A DNA stretch of 64,000 bases, from contig NZ_WUEI01000014.1 in assembly GCF_012911025.1 (NCBI RefSeq), forward strand, positions 1 to 64,000. Reading direction: 5' to 3'. Shown here piece by piece: positions 55,624-64,000 of this stretch. The notes under the pieces were generated by a model. It saw nothing but the letters and a program-made list of their open reading frames with translations. It was not told the origin of the DNA and did not search any database. How positions within the stretch are numbered: the stretch's first letter is position 1; each line of letters begins with the position of its first letter. This DNA comes from Azoarcus sp. TTM-91. Its GTDB lineage: Bacteria; Pseudomonadota; Gammaproteobacteria; Burkholderiales; Rhodocyclaceae. The position numbers and the translations under genes were made by a program.

Positions 55624-56786
55624 CGCGAGGCCGGCAGCAGGCGGCGGGCCAGGCCCGCCCAGTAGGCGACTCCGGCGGGAATGATCTCGTCGTTGAAGTC
55701 GTAGTGGGGATTGTGCAGGGTACAGCCGCCCTCTCCCGGGCCATTGCCTATCCAGATGTAGGCGCCCGGCTTGCGTTCGAGGAAGTAGGCGAAGTCTTCG
55801 GCACCCATGCTGGGGCGCGCGTCGGTAATCACGCGGGTACCCACGCTGGCCGCCACCTCCGCCGCCAGCGCGGCTTCGGCGCTGGAGTTGATGGTGGGCG
55901 GATAGCCGCGGCGGTAGGCGTAATCCGCCCCTACGCCGAACAGCGCGGCGATGCCTTCGCACTGGCGCTTCAGCGCCACCTCGATGTGCTCGCGTACCGC
56001 CGCGGAGAAAGCGCGCACGGTGCCGTAGATTTCCGCCCGGTCGGGGATGACGTTGTAGGCCTCGCCCGCGTGGAAGCCGGTCACCGACACCACGCCGGCA
56101 TCCAGCGGGTCCAGGTTGCGCGCCACTACGGACTGTATGGCCTGCACCAGCGCGGCACCGGCGACCACCGGGTCATTGCCCAGGTGGGGCATGGCGGCGT
56201 GGGCGCCGCGGCCGAGGATGCGGATGTCGAAGCGGTCGGCGCTGGCCATCACCGGGCCGTCGTGCACCGCGAAATGGCCGGCCGCCATGCCTGGCCAGTT
56301 GTGCATGCCGAACACCGACTCCATCGGGAAGCGGTCGAACAGGCCGTCCTCTATCATCGCCAGCGCCCCGCCCTCGCCTTCCTCCGCCGGCTGGAAGAGG
56401 AAGTAGACGATGCCGTCGAAGCCCGGCCTGGCCGCCAGTTCGGCGGCGGCGCCCAGCAGCATGGTGGTGTGGCCGTCGTGGCCGCAGGCATGCATGCAGC
56501 CCTGGTGGGTGGAACGGTGCGCGAAGGTGTTGCGTTCGGTGATCGGCAGCGCGTCCATGTCGGCACGCAGGCCGATGGCGCGCAGGCCGCGGCCGGCGCG
56601 CAGCACGCCGACCACGCCGGTGCCGCCGATGCCGCGGTGCACTTCCAGGCCAAGGCGGCTGAGACGATCGGCGACGAGTTCGGCAGTGCGGTGCTCGGCA
56701 AAAGCCAGTTCCGGATGAGCGTGAATGTCTCTCCGGATTGCAATCAAATCGGCATGACTGGGGCTGGAAATGTCGGTTACGCTCAT
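55620..56786 (-). CDS. M20D family amidohydrolase (hippurate hydrolase-like)
   Basis: Metal-dependent aminoacylase of 388 residues in the HipO/AmhX group. Metal-binding segments are LRADMDALPI, HACGHDGHTTM (Cys101, His103), FQPAEEGEGGA, and the C-terminal GAEDFAYFLERKPGAY; the lid domain lies in between. It probably cleaves an N-acylated amino acid or amide such as hippurate or an auxin conjugate; the substrate cannot be read from sequence. ATG 56786 is chosen by the family start (ADLIAIRRDIHAHPEL); a longer frame adds 21 unlikely residues. It is divergent from the amidoligase cluster and overlaps the GGDEF gene by four bases. Confidence 0.9.
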   Translation of the reverse strand: MSVTDISSPSHADLIAIRRDIHAHPELAFAEHRTAELVADRLSRLGLEVHRGIGGTGVVGVLRAGRGLRAIGLRADMDALPITERNTFAHRSTHQGCMHACGHDGHTTMLLGAAAELAARPGFDGIVYFLFQPAEEGEGGALAMIEDGLFDRFPMESVFGMHNWPGMAAGHFAVHDGPVMASADRFDIRILGRGAHAAMPHLGNDPVVAGAALVQAIQSVVARNLDPLDAGVVSVTGFHAGEAYNVIPDRAEIYGTVRAFSAAVREHIEVALKRQCEGIAALFGVGADYAYRRGYPPTINSSAEAALAAEVAASVGTRVITDARPSMGAEDFAYFLERKPGAYIWIGNGPGEGGCTLHNPHYDFNDEIIPAGVAYWAGLARRLLPASR

Positions 56787-57056
56787 GGCTACACCCGATC
56801 GTGGCATCTGGACCAAGGACCTGCAGCACAGCCGGTCCGGCCCGGGCAAACGACGAGTGTATTACAGGAATCCGACCGCGTCCGCCTCCTGCCGCAGGCA
56901 GGTTTCGAAACGGTGCGCCGGCCACCGGCGCCGCCCATGAACGGTGCATTTTCGGTGGCATACCGGCGTCTTTGAATCCCCTCCCGCATGGCGCGGGAAT
57001 TGCTGGTCCGCAACGCTCGCTTTTTTGCCCAGTCCGCCTGCACGAGGAACAAGTTC

Positions 57057-60000
57057 ATGTCGATCCATGTGGCGCTGTCCCACATCACCCGCTACGACTA
57101 CGACCGCCCGATCAACCTCGGCCCGCAGATCATCCGCCTGCGACCGGCGCCCCACAGCCGCTCGCGCATCCTCAGCTACTCGCTGAAGATCCTGCCGGAG
57201 CAGCACTTCATCAACTGGCAGCAGGATCCGCAGGCCAACTACCTGGCCCGCATCGTCTTCCCGGAGAAAACGCGCCAGTTCCACATCGAGGTAGAGCTGG
57301 TGGCCGAGATGGCGGTCATCAACCCCTTCGACTTCTTCCTCGAACCCTACGCCGAGCACTACCCCTTCGAATACGAGTCCTGGCAGCGGGACGAACTGGC
57401 GCCCTATTTCAAGAAGCTGCCGCTGACGCCGGAATTCGCCGCCTACCTGGACAGCGTCGAGCGCGAGAAAAAGCAGAGCGTGGATTTCCTCGTCGAGCTC
57501 AACAGCAATCTCTACAAGCACATCGACTACACCATCCGGCTGGAGCCCGGCGTGCAGGCGCCGGAGGAAACCCTGGAGCGCCGCTCCGGCTCCTGCCGCG
57601 ACTCTGCCTGGCTGCTGGTGCAACTGGCGCGCCACCTGGGTCTGGCCGCGCGCTTCGTCTCCGGCTACCTGATACAGCTGACGCCGGATGTGAAGTCGCT
57701 GGACGGGCCCTCCGGCCCTGAGGCCGACTTCACCGACCTGCACGCCTGGGCGGAGGTCTACCTGCCCGGCGCTGGCTGGATCGGCCTGGACCCGACCTCC
57801 GGCCTGTTCGCCGGCGAAGGCCACATTCCGCTCGCCTGCACGCCCGATCCCTACTCCGCCGCGCCGGTCACCGGCGCGCTGGACAAGTGCGAGGTCGGCT
57901 TCGAGCACCTGATGAAGGTCACCCGCATCTGGGAAGCGCCGCGCGTCACCAAGCCCTACACCGAGGCCCAGTGGGCGGACATCCAGGCCCTGGGCCATGC
58001 GGTGGACGAAGAGCTGGTGGCGGGCGACGTGCGCCTCACCCAGGGCGGCGAACCCACCTTCGTCTCGGTGGACGACCCGGACGGCGCCGAGTGGAACACC
58101 GCCGCGCTGGGACCGAACAAGAAGCGCCTGTCGGCCGACCTTTACCACCGCCTGCGCGAGCGTTACGCGCCGCAAGGGCTGGTGCACTTCGGCCAGGGCA
58201 AGTGGTATCCGGGCGAGCAGTTGCCGCGCTGGTCGCTGAACTGCTTCTGGCGCAAGGACGGCGAGCCGATGTGGACCCGCCCCGAACTGATCGCCGACGA
58301 AAGCCGCGCCGGCACCGCCAGCGAAGAACTCGCCGGCCGCTTCCTGCGCGCCTTCGCCGATCGCGTCGGCCTGGACGCGCAGTACGTCTTCCCCGCCTTC
58401 GAGGACGTCTTCTACTACCTGTGGCGGGAGCGTCGCCTGCCCGCCAACGTCGATCCCTTCGACTCCCGCCTGGAAGATCCGCTGGAGCGGGCGCGGCTGA
58501 TGAAGGTCTATGCCGAGGGCCTGGACAAAACCGTGGGCTACGTGCTGCCCATCGCCCGCAACCCGGCCGGCGACGCCTGGCAGACCGGCCCCTGGTTCCT
58601 GCGCACCGAGCGCTGCTACCTGGTGCCCGGCGACTCCGCCCTGGGCTACCGCCTGCCGCTGGACTCCCAGCCCTGGGCCAGCCAGGCCGACTATCCCTGG
58701 ATACACCAGCCCGACCCCTTCGCCGGCGTGCCGCCCTTGCCGGCGCATGCTGCCATCCGCCAGCAGTTTTCGCCCGGCAGCGGCATTGCTGGCATGGGCC
58801 GTCGCAGCGCCAGCCCGGGCGCAAATGGCAACGGCGGCGCCGAAGCTGCCGCCACGGTCACCGACCAGCGTCCGCAATCCAAGCAGTCCGCCGGCTGGAT
58901 CACCCGCACCGCGATGTGCGCCGAGGCGCGCGACGGCACCCTCTACATCTTCATGCCGCCAGTCCCGCGGCTGGAGGACTACCTGGAGATCGTCGCCGCG
59001 GTGGAAGCCACCGCCGAGCACCTCGGCCAGCCGGTGCTGCTGGAAGGCTATGAGCCGCCACGCGACACCCGCCTGTCGCAGTTCCGCATCACGCCCGATC
59101 CAGGCGTGGTCGAGGTCAATATCCACCCGGCCACCGGCTGGCAGGAACTGGTTGACCAGACAACCCACCTCTACGAGGCCGCCCACTACTCCCGCCTCAG
59201 CACCGAGAAATTCATGCTGGACGGCCGCCACACCGGCACCGGCGGCGGCAACCACTTCGTGCTCGGCGGCGCCACGCCAGCGGATTCACCCTTCCTGCGC
59301 CGGCCGGACCTGCTGCGCAGCCTGATCAGCTACTGGCACAACCACCCCAGCCTGTCCTACCTGTTCTCCGGCCTCTTCATCGGCCCGACCTCGCAGGCGC
59401 CGCGGGTGGACGAAGCCCGCAACGACTCCCTGCCCGAACTGGAACTGGCCTTCCGCGAGATGGACAGGGTCACCGCCCGGGGCCCCAACGGCTGCCCGCC
59501 GTGGATGGTGGACCGGCTGCTGCGCAACCTGCTGATCGACGTCACCGGCAACACCCACCGCGCCGAGTTCTGCATCGACAAGCTGTACTCGCCCGACGGC
59601 CCCACCGGCCGCCTCGGCCTGCTGGAGATGCGCGCCTTCGAAATGCCGCCGCATGCGCAGATGAGCCTCACCCAGCAACTGCTGCTGCGCACCCTGGTCT
59701 CCCGCTTCTGGAAAGAGCCCTACGAACCGCAGCGGCTGGCGCGCTGGGGCACCGAACTTCACGATCGCTTCCTGCTGCCGCACTTCGTCTGGCAGGACTT
59801 CAGCGACGTCATCGCCGACCTGCAGGCCGACGGCTACCCGATGCAGGCCGAGTGGTTCGCGCCGCACCAGGAATTCCGCTTCCCCAAGTATGGCGACTTC
59901 AGCGTCAAGGGCATGACCCTGGAACTGCGCGCCGCGCTGGAACCCTGGCATGTGATGGGCGAAGAAGGCGCCATCGGCGGCGCCGTGCGCTATGTGGACT

Positions 60001-60419
60001 CCTCGCTGGAGCGGGTGCAGGTGAAGCTCAGCGGCACCGCCCCGGACCGCTACCAGCTCACCTGCAACGGCGTGCCGGTGCCGATGCGGCCCACCGGCAC
60101 CGTCGGCGAGTTCGTCGCCGGCGTGCGCTACCGCGCCTGGCAGCCGGCCTCCTGCCTGCATCCAACGATAGGCGTGGACGGCCCGCTGGTGTTCGACATC
60201 GTGGATACCTGGAACCAGCGCAGCCTGGGCGGCTGCCAGTACCACGTCGCCCACCCCGGCGGGCGCAACTACGAGACCTTCCCGGTGAACGCCTTCGAAG
60301 CCGAAAGCCGCCGCATGGCCCGTTTCTTCCGCATGGGGCATACCCCGGGTCGTATGGAAATCGGGGAAGCCCGGATCAACCCGGAGTTCCCGTTCACGCT
60401 AGACTTGCGTCAATTCTGA
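57057..60419 (+). CDS. Transglutaminase-like/DUF2126 putative amidoligase
   Basis: 1120-residue two-part enzyme. The first 290 residues are a bacterial transglutaminase-like protease fold: N-terminal beta domain (VALSHITRYDYDRPI), then triad Cys180 (SGSCRDSAW), His229 (DLHAWAEV) and Asp245 (LDPTSGL). The rest is DUF2126, named in Pfam as a putative amidoligase related to glutamine-synthetase-type COOH-NH2 ligases (GGEPTFVSVDDPDG, GQGKWYPGEQLPRW, EVNIHPATGWQEL, RLGLLEMRAFEMPPHA). A Gly/Ala/Ser/Asn-rich linker near residues 583-608 interrupts it. There is no signal peptide. It heads a three-gene set with the ATP-grasp/alpha-E and second transglutaminase genes. Biochemical function is undefined. 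ATG 57057 fits homologous starts. Confidence 0.88.
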   Translation: MSIHVALSHITRYDYDRPINLGPQIIRLRPAPHSRSRILSYSLKILPEQHFINWQQDPQANYLARIVFPEKTRQFHIEVELVAEMAVINPFDFFLEPYAEHYPFEYESWQRDELAPYFKKLPLTPEFAAYLDSVEREKKQSVDFLVELNSNLYKHIDYTIRLEPGVQAPEETLERRSGSCRDSAWLLVQLARHLGLAARFVSGYLIQLTPDVKSLDGPSGPEADFTDLHAWAEVYLPGAGWIGLDPTSGLFAGEGHIPLACTPDPYSAAPVTGALDKCEVGFEHLMKVTRIWEAPRVTKPYTEAQWADIQALGHAVDEELVAGDVRLTQGGEPTFVSVDDPDGAEWNTAALGPNKKRLSADLYHRLRERYAPQGLVHFGQGKWYPGEQLPRWSLNCFWRKDGEPMWTRPELIADESRAGTASEELAGRFLRAFADRVGLDAQYVFPAFEDVFYYLWRERRLPANVDPFDSRLEDPLERARLMKVYAEGLDKTVGYVLPIARNPAGDAWQTGPWFLRTERCYLVPGDSALGYRLPLDSQPWASQADYPWIHQPDPFAGVPPLPAHAAIRQQFSPGSGIAGMGRRSASPGANGNGGAEAAATVTDQRPQSKQSAGWITRTAMCAEARDGTLYIFMPPVPRLEDYLEIVAAVEATAEHLGQPVLLEGYEPPRDTRLSQFRITPDPGVVEVNIHPATGWQELVDQTTHLYEAAHYSRLSTEKFMLDGRHTGTGGGNHFVLGGATPADSPFLRRPDLLRSLISYWHNHPSLSYLFSGLFIGPTSQAPRVDEARNDSLPELELAFREMDRVTARGPNGCPPWMVDRLLRNLLIDVTGNTHRAEFCIDKLYSPDGPTGRLGLLEMRAFEMPPHAQMSLTQQLLLRTLVSRFWKEPYEPQRLARWGTELHDRFLLPHFVWQDFSDVIADLQADGYPMQAEWFAPHQEFRFPKYGDFSVKGMTLELRAALEPWHVMGEEGAIGGAVRYVDSSLERVQVKLSGTAPDRYQLTCNGVPVPMRPTGTVGEFVAGVRYRAWQPASCLHPTIGVDGPLVFDIVDTWNQRSLGGCQYHVAHPGGRNYETFPVNAFEAESRRMARFFRMGHTPGRMEIGEARINPEFPFTLDLRQF

Positions 60420-60426
60420 CCCACAC

Positions 60427-60464
60427 GCGCCGCCTCGGCCCACCCCGAGGCGGCGCCGCTTTTT
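60427..60464 (+). terminator. Strong terminator-like hairpin inside the amidoligase cluster
   Basis: A perfect 12-base GC-rich stem (60427-60438 with 60445-60456), six-base loop, and five T at 60460-60464 after three bases. It lies seven bases after the DUF2126 stop and six bases before the next ATG, so it either ends the first transcript or works as an attenuator. Confidence 0.75.
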
Positions 60465-60470
60465 CTGACC

Positions 60471-62960
60471 ATGCCTTCCGGCCTAATCGACGCCTATCCC
60501 CCCAGCCCGGACCGCTACGACGAAATGCTCGCCGCGGACGGGCGCCCACGCGCCCACTGGCAGGGATTCGCCGACCGCCTGCACAACTTCCCCGACGACA
60601 ACCTCGCCCGCCGCGCCGACTTCGTGCGCGACGCCATCGAGGCCGACGGCGTCACCTACAACGTCTATGCCGACCCAAAGGGTACCAAGCGCCCCTGGGA
60701 GCTGGACATGCTGCCGCTGATGGTGAGCGCCGACGAATGGGCGCAGATCTCCGAAGCCCTCGCCCAGCGTGCCCGCCTGCTCAACGCGGTACTCGGCAAT
60801 CTCTACGGCGACCAGAGCCTGCTCGCCGAAGGCCTGCTGCCGCCGGCGCTGGTGTTCGGCCAGCACGGCTACAAGTGGCCCTGCCGCGGCGTGCAGCCGC
60901 CGGGCGGCGTGTGGCTGCACAACTACGCCGCCGACCTCGCCCGCTCGCCCGACGGCCGCTGGTGGGTCATCGCCGACCGCACCCAGGGCCCCTCCGGCGC
61001 CGGCTACGCGCTGCAGAACCGGCTCATCGTCTCGCGCGCCTTCCCGGACGCCTTCCGCGACATGCATGTGCAGCCGCTGGCCGGCTTCTTCCGCGCGCTG
61101 CAGGACAGCCTGGGCCGCCTTGCGCCCACCGACGGCGAAGCGCCGCTCACCGTGCTGCTCACCCCCGGCCAGTACAACGAAACCTATTTCGAGCACGCCT
61201 TCCTCGCCCGCTACCTCGGCTTCCCGCTGGTCGAGGGCCAGGACCTCACCGTGCGCGACGACACCGTCTACCTCAAGACGCTGCGCGGCCTGCGCCGGGT
61301 GCACGCCATCCTGCGCCGGCTGGATGACGACTTCTGCGATCCGCTGGAACTGCGCGCCGACTCCGCGCTGGGCATTCCCGGCCTGCTAGGCGCCATCCGC
61401 GCCGGCCGGGTGCTGATGGCCAACGCCCTGGGCAGTGGCGTGCTGGAATCCGGCGCGCTGTTCGGTTTCCTGCCCGCCATTTCCGAACGCCTGCTGGGCG
61501 AGCCGCTGGCCATGCCCTCGGTCGCCACCTGGTGGTGCGGCGAACCACCGGCGCTGGAGTACGCGCTGGAGCACCTGGACGACCTGGTCATCAAGCCGGC
61601 CTTCGCCAGCATGCACATGGAAGCGGTGTTCGGCCACCAACTGCGCGGCGAAGCCCGCCGCAACATGATCGCCCGCCTGCAGGCCCAGCCCCACGCCTAC
61701 GTCGCCCAGGAATGGGTGCGGCTGGCGCAGGCGCCAGTGTGGAGCCGCTACCGCGAGCAGCGCCTGATGCCGCGCTCGGTCGGCCTGCGGGTGTTCGCCA
61801 CCGCCACGCCGGAAGGCTATGTGGTGATGCCGGGGGCGCTGACGCGGGTGGCGCCGCGCGCCGGCATGGAGGTCATCTCCATGCAGCGCGGCGGCCTGTC
61901 CAAGGACACCTGGATCAAGACCGAGACACCGGTGGTCCATACCAGCCTGCTGAAGAAGCGGCTGGGCGTCATCGACCTCGTTTGCGCCGCCAGCGACATC
62001 CCGTCGCGGGTGGGCGAGAACCTGTTCTGGATGGGGCGCTACGCCGAACGCTGCGAGGCCAGCTCCCGCATCCTGCGCGCCGCGCTGGCGCGGGCGTCCA
62101 GTTCGGAGGGCGGCCGCGACCCGAGCTTCCGCGGCCTGCTCACCGCTGCCTGCCACGCCGGCGTGCTGCCGGTGGAAACCATAGAAGACCCGGACGAAGA
62201 CATCGAGGAACGCCTGCTGGCGGCGGTGTTCGACCCGGAACAGGCCGGCTCCGTGGCCGCCAACCTGCGCGCCCTCGCCTTCGCCGCCAGCCAGGTGCGG
62301 GAGCGCATGTCCTCCGACAACTGGCACGCGCTGAACCGGCTGGAGCAGGTGCTGCAAACGCCCGCCGCCACCCTGGACCAGGCGCTGGCCGCACTGGACC
62401 GGGTGATGCTCTCTTGCATCTCGCTGGCCGGCTTCGCCATGGATGACATGACCCGCGACGAGGGTTGGCGCTTCCTCATCCTCGGCCGCCGCGCCGAACG
62501 CATGGCTGGCCTCGCCACCCTGATCTCGGTGCCGCTGGAGGCGCCGGCCGAGGTCCGCGAGCGCATGTTCGACTGGCTGCTGGAAACCGCCAACTCCATC
62601 GTCACCTACCGCGCCCGCTACCGCCGCGCGCCGGAAACGCTGCCGGTGGCGCACCTGCTGGTGTTCGATACCTCCAACCCGCACTCGGTGGCCTTCCAGG
62701 TGGAGACGCTGCGCCATGACCTGGAGCGCACCGCGTCCGAGCTCGGCCACCCCTGCCCGCCGTTGCTGGACGAGCTTTCCGCACAGCTGCGCCGTTTCGA
62801 CCTCACCACGCTGGAGGCCGAACGCTGCGACGGGGCCTGCGGCCACCTCGGCCGCCTGCTGATGCAGATCCAGCAAGGCGCGCACATCCTGTCGGACGAA
62901 CTGCACCGCCGCTTCTTCACCCACACCGTGCGGCCGGTGGCGCTGCGGAGGGTCGCATGA
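60471..62960 (+). CDS. Circularly permuted ATP-grasp/alpha-E fusion protein
   Basis: 829 residues joining two families usually encoded as neighbours. Residues about 1-490 are the circularly permuted ATP-grasp type 2 domain (DUF404/DUF407): GQHGYKWPCRGVQPP, RTQGPSGAGYALQNR, GQYNETYFEHAFLARYLGF, VKPAFASMH-type segment (IKPAFASMHMEAVFG). Residues about 505-815 are the helical alpha-E domain (DUF403), beginning IPSRVGENLFWMGRYAERCEA. ATP-grasp enzymes form peptide-like bonds through acyl-phosphates; with the transglutaminases and DUF2126 protein this suggests synthesis or attachment of a peptide-like product. ATG 60471 has no Shine-Dalgarno and follows a terminator hairpin. The stop overlaps the next gene by four bases. 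Confidence 0.88.
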   Translation: MPSGLIDAYPPSPDRYDEMLAADGRPRAHWQGFADRLHNFPDDNLARRADFVRDAIEADGVTYNVYADPKGTKRPWELDMLPLMVSADEWAQISEALAQRARLLNAVLGNLYGDQSLLAEGLLPPALVFGQHGYKWPCRGVQPPGGVWLHNYAADLARSPDGRWWVIADRTQGPSGAGYALQNRLIVSRAFPDAFRDMHVQPLAGFFRALQDSLGRLAPTDGEAPLTVLLTPGQYNETYFEHAFLARYLGFPLVEGQDLTVRDDTVYLKTLRGLRRVHAILRRLDDDFCDPLELRADSALGIPGLLGAIRAGRVLMANALGSGVLESGALFGFLPAISERLLGEPLAMPSVATWWCGEPPALEYALEHLDDLVIKPAFASMHMEAVFGHQLRGEARRNMIARLQAQPHAYVAQEWVRLAQAPVWSRYREQRLMPRSVGLRVFATATPEGYVVMPGALTRVAPRAGMEVISMQRGGLSKDTWIKTETPVVHTSLLKKRLGVIDLVCAASDIPSRVGENLFWMGRYAERCEASSRILRAALARASSSEGGRDPSFRGLLTAACHAGVLPVETIEDPDEDIEERLLAAVFDPEQAGSVAANLRALAFAASQVRERMSSDNWHALNRLEQVLQTPAATLDQALAALDRVMLSCISLAGFAMDDMTRDEGWRFLILGRRAERMAGLATLISVPLEAPAEVRERMFDWLLETANSIVTYRARYRRAPETLPVAHLLVFDTSNPHSVAFQVETLRHDLERTASELGHPCPPLLDELSAQLRRFDLTTLEAERCDGACGHLGRLLMQIQQGAHILSDELHRRFFTHTVRPVALRRVA

Positions 62961-63979
62961 GCGCCGCCCTGCAACCCCAGGCAGACCAAGAAGCCCCGCC
63001 GGCCGCCAAAGCCCAGCTTGACTGCCCGGTGCGCTACCACCTGCGCCACGACACCATCTACCACTACGACCAGCCAGTGGGCGAATCCCGCCAGCTGCTG
63101 CGGCTGACGCCGCGCGAACTGCCCTGGCAACGCTGCCTCAGCCACCATGTGGAGATCTCGCCCGAGCCCGCGCGGCGGTTGAACTTCATCGACGGGTTCG
63201 GCAACGCGGTTCAGTCGCTGCATTTCGAGCGCGACCACGAGACCCTCTTCATCCGTGCCGAAAGCTGGGTGGAGCGGGACGCCCCGCCGCTGCCCGCGCT
63301 GGAGGACAGCCCGCCCTGGGAGCAGGTGCGCGACCTGCTCGGCTACCACGCCGGCCGGCTGGCGGACCAGCGGGCGCTGGAGGCGATGGCCTTCATGTTC
63401 GAATCGCCCCATGTGCGGCTCAAGCGTGAATTCGCCGACTACACCGCCGCCGACTTCCCCCCCGGCCGACCGTTGCTGGAAGCGGTGGATGCGCTGATGC
63501 AACGCATCTTCCGCGAGTTCACCTTCGACCCGGAAGCCACCGACGTGTCCACCCCGGTCACCGAGGTGTTCGAGCGCCGCCGCGGCGTGTGCCAGGATTT
63601 CGCTCACTTCATGCTCTCCTGCCTGCGCTCGCTGGGCCTGTCCGCGCGCTACGTCAGCGGCTACCTGCTCACCCGGCCGCCCCCCGGCAAACCCCGGCTG
63701 ATAGGCGCAGACGCCACCCACGCCTGGATCTCGGTGCACTGTCCGCAGCACGGCTGGGTGGATTTCGACCCCACCAACGCGCTGCTGCCGGCGCGGGAGC
63801 ACATCGTGCTCGGCTGGGGGCGGGACTTCTCCGACATTTCCCCGCTGCGTGGCGTCATCCTCGGCGGCGGCGAGCACGAGCCCGAGATCGCGGTCACCGT
63901 AGTGCCGGAGGACGAAGTCGCCCTCGTCTATGGAGACGGCGATCCCGCCTTCCCTGCTGCCATCCCGCTGATCCGCTGA
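62957..63979 (+). CDS. Transglutaminase-like cysteine peptidase-fold protein
   Basis: 340-residue protein with an N-terminal beta domain (RYHLRHDTIYHYDQPVGES) and a transglutaminase core: Cys212 (GVCQDFAHF), His255 (DATHAWISV) and Asp271 (VDFDPTN). It is a shorter relative of the first 290 residues of the 57057-60419 protein. There is no export signal. The start overlaps the ATP-grasp/alpha-E stop as ATGA, so the two are coupled. In this conserved neighbourhood such proteins are thought to cleave or transfer peptide tags; that is a prediction, not a shown activity. 21 bases remain after the stop. Confidence 0.9.
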   Translation: MSAALQPQADQEAPPAAKAQLDCPVRYHLRHDTIYHYDQPVGESRQLLRLTPRELPWQRCLSHHVEISPEPARRLNFIDGFGNAVQSLHFERDHETLFIRAESWVERDAPPLPALEDSPPWEQVRDLLGYHAGRLADQRALEAMAFMFESPHVRLKREFADYTAADFPPGRPLLEAVDALMQRIFREFTFDPEATDVSTPVTEVFERRRGVCQDFAHFMLSCLRSLGLSARYVSGYLLTRPPPGKPRLIGADATHAWISVHCPQHGWVDFDPTNALLPAREHIVLGWGRDFSDISPLRGVILGGGEHEPEIAVTVVPEDEVALVYGDGDPAFPAAIPLIR

Positions 63980-64000
63980 TCCACCAACCCGCGCAAGGGC

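Noticed and set aside
1-64000. CRISPR arrays, prophage modules, replication origin
   Set aside because: No regularly spaced short repeats, structural phage genes, or DnaA-box clusters with dnaA/dnaN were seen.

Overview
The window is GC-rich chromosomal DNA from a betaproteobacterium, most likely in the Rhodocyclales (Azoarcus/Thauera-like). This placement is an inference from protein sequences and from conserved gene order: rpoE-rseA-rseB-rseC-mucD-(glutaredoxin)-lepA-lepB-DUF4845-rnc-era-recO-pdxJ-acpS-nagZ-uvrC-pgsA, followed by yceD-rpmF-plsX-fabH-fabD-fabG-acpP-fabF. I see no plasmid, phage or CRISPR features. The only mobile-element trace is a 39-codon tail of an ISL3-type transposase.

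Layout. 1-7.7 kb: a respiratory tetrathionate reductase locus, ttrBCA on the plus strand (ttrB cut by the window edge), convergent with the two-component pair ttrS-ttrR, followed by a broken NTF2/SnoaL-like gene. 8.0-8.35 kb: a tRNA-Gly/Cys/Gly cluster with a consensus promoter and a strong terminator. 8.36-22.7 kb: an almost gap-free minus-strand run starting at rpoE. It joins envelope-stress control (sigma-E, anti-sigma RseA, RseB, RseC, MucD protease), protein export and translation (LepB, LepA), RNA processing (RNase III, Era), recombination and repair (RecO, UvrC) and cofactor, cell-wall and lipid genes (PdxJ, AcpS, NagZ, PgsA). 22.9-24.5 kb: nadB, divergent from rpoE. 24.5-31.1 kb: the fatty-acid and phospholipid cluster with internal terminator-like hairpins. 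31.2-37.1 kb: maf, a Rieske protein, a phosphatase, rluC and rne. 37.2-41.6 kb: IS remnant, low-molecular-weight phosphotyrosine phosphatase, uvrB, an aromatic/aspartate aminotransferase and two identical tRNA-Asn genes with promoter and terminator.

41.7-56.8 kb is more accessory: a 1535-residue CheB-CheR-PAS-histidine kinase-receiver fusion, a Lon-like protease with eroded nucleotide-binding motifs, a small unknown protein, moaA, rmuC, a large FtsX/YbbP-type permease without an adjacent ATPase, and a GGDEF protein translationally coupled to an M20 amidohydrolase. 57.0-64.0 kb holds the least understood system: a transglutaminase-DUF2126 protein, a circularly permuted ATP-grasp/alpha-E fusion and a second transglutaminase. 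This conserved set has been predicted by comparative genomics to make or attach a peptide-like tag, but as far as I know it has no defined product. A strong terminator-like hairpin lies inside the cluster.

Reading notes. Many junctions are 4-base stop/start overlaps (ATGA or GTGA), which helped fix start codons. Several starts are TTG or GTG (nadB, phosphatase, rnc, rmuC, GGDEF gene). Because the DNA is GC-rich, long open frames run opposite many genes; they were not annotated.
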